DNA of 56,270 nucleotides from G963674505 sp964575975. Lineage in GTDB: Bacteria > Desulfobacterota > Desulfobacteria > Desulfobacterales > SKZT01. The notes under the pieces were generated by a model. It had not been told where the DNA came from, did no database searches, and saw nothing but the letters and a program-made list of their open reading frames with translations. Positions within the stretch are counted from its first letter, which is position 1, and the number at the start of each line of letters is the position of its first letter. Positions 54,274 through 56,270 of this stretch are shown here, piece by piece. The stretch spans positions 1 through 56,270 of the forward strand of contig CAZNTU010000011.1 of assembly GCA_964575975.1 (NCBI GenBank). Direction: 5' to 3'. The position numbers and the translations under genes were made by a program.

Positions 54274-54331
54274 CCCTCATCCTCCTTTTCGATTGTTTCC
54301 ATTTTGTCAGACTTCCGTTAACCGAGAGCGG

Positions 54332-54360
54332 AATATGACCCAAAGCGAATTGTAAGTCAA
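54332..54360 (-). promoter_or_regulatory. Promoter of adk
   Basis: On the minus strand TTGACT (54360-54355) and CATATT (54337-54332) are 17 bases apart. The start point would be near 54325, about 50 bases before the adk ATG. Confidence 0.5.
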
Positions 54361-54410
54361 GATAATTCCGTACAAATTCCATCCGGAATCGAAAAAAATT
54401 TTTTTTTGGG

Positions 54411-54439
54411 TTGAAATATCGCAAAAAATGGTTTATCAA
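54411..54439 (+). promoter_or_regulatory. Promoter of rpsU
   Basis: TTGAAA (54411-54416) and TATCAA (54434-54439) are separated by 17 bases. An A7T9 tract lies just upstream and could act as an UP element for a ribosomal-protein promoter. The start point would be near 54446, with a leader of about 68 bases. Confidence 0.5.
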
Positions 54440-54513
54440 TGCTGGTTCAAATTAGGTTGAAAAACATACGGGGATCCGTACGGACGCCGATGGAAAAAAG
54501 GGGGCGAATAGGT

Positions 54514-54714
54514 TTGAAGGCAATCGAGGTTAAAGTCTACGACAACGACCTTGAAAAAGCCATGAGAATTTTAAAGAAGAAAATTCAGAACGATGGCCTT
54601 TTCAAACGGTTGAAGCTGAAAAAAAGCTACGAAAAACCAAGCGAATACCGTCGTCGAAAACAGCGGGAAGCCTTGAGGCGTCAGCGCATTGCCGCTTCAA
54701 GAAAATATCGCTAA
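54514..54714 (+). CDS. rpsU: 30S ribosomal protein S21
   Basis: The 66-residue basic protein has the S21 pattern: IEVKVYDNDLEKAMRILKKK, then YEKPSEYRRRKQREALRRQR. A TTG at 54514 is the likely start, about ten bases after GGGGG; it gives the normal S21 length. An ATG at 54490 in frame would add eight residues. S21 takes part in initiation through the 16S rRNA platform. It is transcribed away from adk and ends in its own strong terminator. Confidence 0.88.
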   Translation: MKAIEVKVYDNDLEKAMRILKKKIQNDGLFKRLKLKKSYEKPSEYRRRKQREALRRQRIAASRKYR

Positions 54715-54736
54715 ACGACGGCGCGAAAAAACGACG

Positions 54737-54772
54737 AAAACCCGGCGGGGTCGGAAATCCGCCGGGTTTTTT
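54737..54772 (+). terminator. Intrinsic terminator of rpsU
   Basis: AAAACCCGGCGG (54737-54748) and CCGCCGGGTTTT (54759-54770) form a 12-bp perfect stem with a ten-base loop, followed by more T residues (TTTTTT in all). It is also symmetrical enough to work on the other strand. Confidence 0.9.
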
Positions 54773-54783
54773 GGTTGAACATC

Positions 54784-56061
54784 ATGGATACTTCACAAAA
54801 ATACGCGCAATGCCTCGAGACCATGTTCGGCCTCAAGCGATTCGGGATTAAACTGGGGCTCGATACAATCCGGTCCATTCTGGAAGGCCTCGGAAATCCG
54901 CACGATAAATATCGGTCCGTTCACGTTGCCGGCACCAACGGCAAAGGTTCCATCGCCTCCTATCTGGCCCGGATACTTGTAGAAGCGGGTTACCGGGTGG
55001 GACTCTACACTTCGCCGCACCTTGTCAAGTTCAACGAAAGAATCCGCGTGGACGGGGAGCCTGTTTCGGACAACGACGTATTGCACGCCTACGAGGCCGT
55101 CAAGGAGGTTCATCCGGGAGACAGGGAGCCGACTTTCTTCGAATACACTACCGCGATGGCTTTCTACGAATTCGCGAGGAAAGAGATCGAATGGGCGGTG
55201 GTCGAAACCGGCATGGGAGGGCGACTGGATGCGACCAATGTCCTGGCCCCGAAAGTTTCCGTCATTTCCAACATTTCCCTCGAACATAAAAAATATCTCG
55301 GAAACACGCTGGCCGAAATCGCGACCGAGAAGGGCGGAATAATCAAGCCCGATACTCCGGTGGTAACGGGTGCGGAACAAAAAGCCGTCGTTTCGGTGCT
55401 CGAAAATATCGCACGGGAAAAGAACGCGCCGTTTTACAGAAAAGGCGTACATTTTCGGGTCAGGCGAGGCGAGGAAAAGGACAGCTTCTCCTATTCGGGA
55501 ATAGGTTCCAAGTGGGGCGACCTAAAATTGAACCTCCGAGGAAATCACCAACTGGAAAACGCTTCCCTCTCGTTGGCCGCCTGCGAACTGCTGATCCGAA
55601 ACGGCGCCAAAATCGATATCGGCCATATCCGGGAAGGTCTTTTGAAAACCCAATGGCCGGGGCGTCTCGAGACCGTCTCCACGAATCCGGTCGTAATTTT
55701 GGACGGCGCCCACAATCTGATGGCGGCCAGAAATCTCGCGAAATATCTTTCGTCCAATTTTCAGAAACAAAACGTCGCGATGGTCTTGGGCATATTGGAC
55801 GACAAGCCGTATCAGAGCATGCTAAAGACCCTTCTTCCGGTCTGCGGCCGCGCCATTCTCACGCGTCCCGTGATCGACAGAGCGCTGGAACCGGAAAAAC
55901 TTTACGAATGCGCCAAACAACTTTTGGATAATATAAAGGTGATCCCAAGCGTGCGGGAGGCCGTAGCCTACGCCATGGAAACAGCGGCGCCGGACGAGGC
56001 CATTTGCGTCGCGGGTTCGCTCTATGTGGTGGGAGAGGCCAGGGCCGCCCTTCGGGTTTGA
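54784..56061 (+). CDS. folC: Bifunctional dihydrofolate / folylpolyglutamate synthase
   Basis: The 425-residue Mur-ligase-type enzyme adds glutamate to dihydropteroate and folates. The ATP site is VAGTNGKGSIASYLARIL (about residue 50), followed by GLYTSPHLVKFNERIR. The C-terminal domain shows LDGAHNLMAARNLAKYL. ATG 54784 starts only 12 bases after the T run of the rpsU terminator and has no clear ribosome-binding site. I see no promoter of its own, so expression probably depends on read-through or on an undetected promoter inside rpsU. Confidence 0.94.
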   Translation: MDTSQKYAQCLETMFGLKRFGIKLGLDTIRSILEGLGNPHDKYRSVHVAGTNGKGSIASYLARILVEAGYRVGLYTSPHLVKFNERIRVDGEPVSDNDVLHAYEAVKEVHPGDREPTFFEYTTAMAFYEFARKEIEWAVVETGMGGRLDATNVLAPKVSVISNISLEHKKYLGNTLAEIATEKGGIIKPDTPVVTGAEQKAVVSVLENIAREKNAPFYRKGVHFRVRRGEEKDSFSYSGIGSKWGDLKLNLRGNHQLENASLSLAACELLIRNGAKIDIGHIREGLLKTQWPGRLETVSTNPVVILDGAHNLMAARNLAKYLSSNFQKQNVAMVLGILDDKPYQSMLKTLLPVCGRAILTRPVIDRALEPEKLYECAKQLLDNIKVIPSVREAVAYAMETAAPDEAICVAGSLYVVGEARAALRV

Positions 56062-56108
56062 ACGGCGAATCCGGAAAACGGTGGTCGGCGCCGAATCGAT
56101 TTATTGGC

Positions 56109-56137
56109 TTGACTTAGCCGTTTCACTCCTTTATTCT
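56109..56137 (+). promoter_or_regulatory. Promoter of tRNA-Arg
   Basis: TTGACT (56109-56114) and TATTCT (56132-56137) are separated by 17 bases. The start point would be near 56144, giving a 5' leader of about 50 bases before the mature tRNA. Confidence 0.5.
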
Positions 56138-56192
56138 TGATTTTCGATCGAAACAGATGGCCTGTTACCGTTGTTAAAAGATGTTCGCACGT

Positions 56193-56268
56193 GCGCCCGT
56201 GGCCCAGGGGATAGGGCGTCAGCCTCCGGAGCTGAAGATCGCTGGTTCGAATCCAGCCGGGCGTACCA
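56193..56268 (+). tRNA. tRNA-Arg (anticodon CCG)
   Basis: The 76-base sequence folds as a complete cloverleaf. The acceptor stem is GCGCCCG with CGGGCGT (one G-U pair), and the anticodon stem is TCAGC/GCTGA around the loop CTCCGGA, giving anticodon CCG, which reads CGG. The T arm is GCTGG-TTCGAAT-CCAGC. The CCA end is encoded (56266-56268). It is the last feature before the window ends. Confidence 0.96.
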
Positions 56269-56270
56269 AC

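Overview
The window reads as a chromosomal segment of an anaerobic, sulfate-reducing member of the Desulfobacterota (former Deltaproteobacteria). The pointers are a dissimilatory-type ATP sulfurylase, a complete methylmalonyl-CoA branch of propionate metabolism, FeoAB iron uptake controlled by a Fur-like protein, NifU/NifS, and NtrC-type signalling. The genus cannot be read from the sequence alone. Most genes lie on the minus strand. No insertion sequence, prophage or CRISPR array was seen.

Layout. (1) 1-4153, plus strand: a poor-quality-looking start with a Nextera-adapter-like string at 133-150, then a frameshifted DUF3141 gene, a MaoC/phosphate acyltransferase fusion lacking its C-terminus, and a small exported protein. 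(2) 14030-4484, minus strand: methylmalonyl-CoA mutase, its chaperone MeaB, a 12S-type carboxyltransferase, a small probable subunit, a 5S-type carboxyltransferase fused to a biotin carrier, and succinyl-CoA synthetase (sucC, sucD). Together these interconvert propionyl-CoA/methylmalonyl-CoA, succinyl-CoA and succinate, with carboxyl transfer to or from pyruvate. A promoter with an operator-like palindrome precedes the mutase. (3) 14.1-19.5 kb: a decayed Rpn-like gene, sat with a consensus-like promoter, then a sensor kinase/NtrC-type regulator pair followed by a sigma-54-type promoter and terminator that frame a candidate small RNA of about 77 nt. (4) 25807-19490, minus strand: an iron cluster (FmdB zinc ribbon, Fur-FeoA fusion, FeoA, FeoB) running into a PflX-type radical SAM protein, a PPP phosphatase, an SH3 protein and a TPR protein. 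(5) 25.9-37.5 kb: Memo protein, a large hybrid kinase, nifU-nifS, an exported ZU5/transglutaminase-like protein, a GldA-type dehydrogenase, a broken mrr gene and a CoA-transferase/GNAT fusion. (6) 53225-37595, minus strand: a long housekeeping run coaE, rho, rpmE, prfA, prmC, rpsB, tsf, pyrH, frr, uppS, cdsA, dxr, rseP, purL, purQ. (7) 53.6-56.3 kb: adk, divergent rpsU, folC and tRNA-Arg(CCG).

The candidate for an undescribed element is the segment 19146-19443. Directly downstream of the NtrC-type regulator gene lie mutually exclusive hairpins and palindromes, then a sigma-54 promoter with canonical GG-N10-GC spacing, then a short transcript unit carrying an unpaired UUCUCCU stretch (able to pair with Shine-Dalgarno sequences) and a strong terminator. 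The rest of the window is mostly recognisable metabolism and housekeeping, with several decayed genes.
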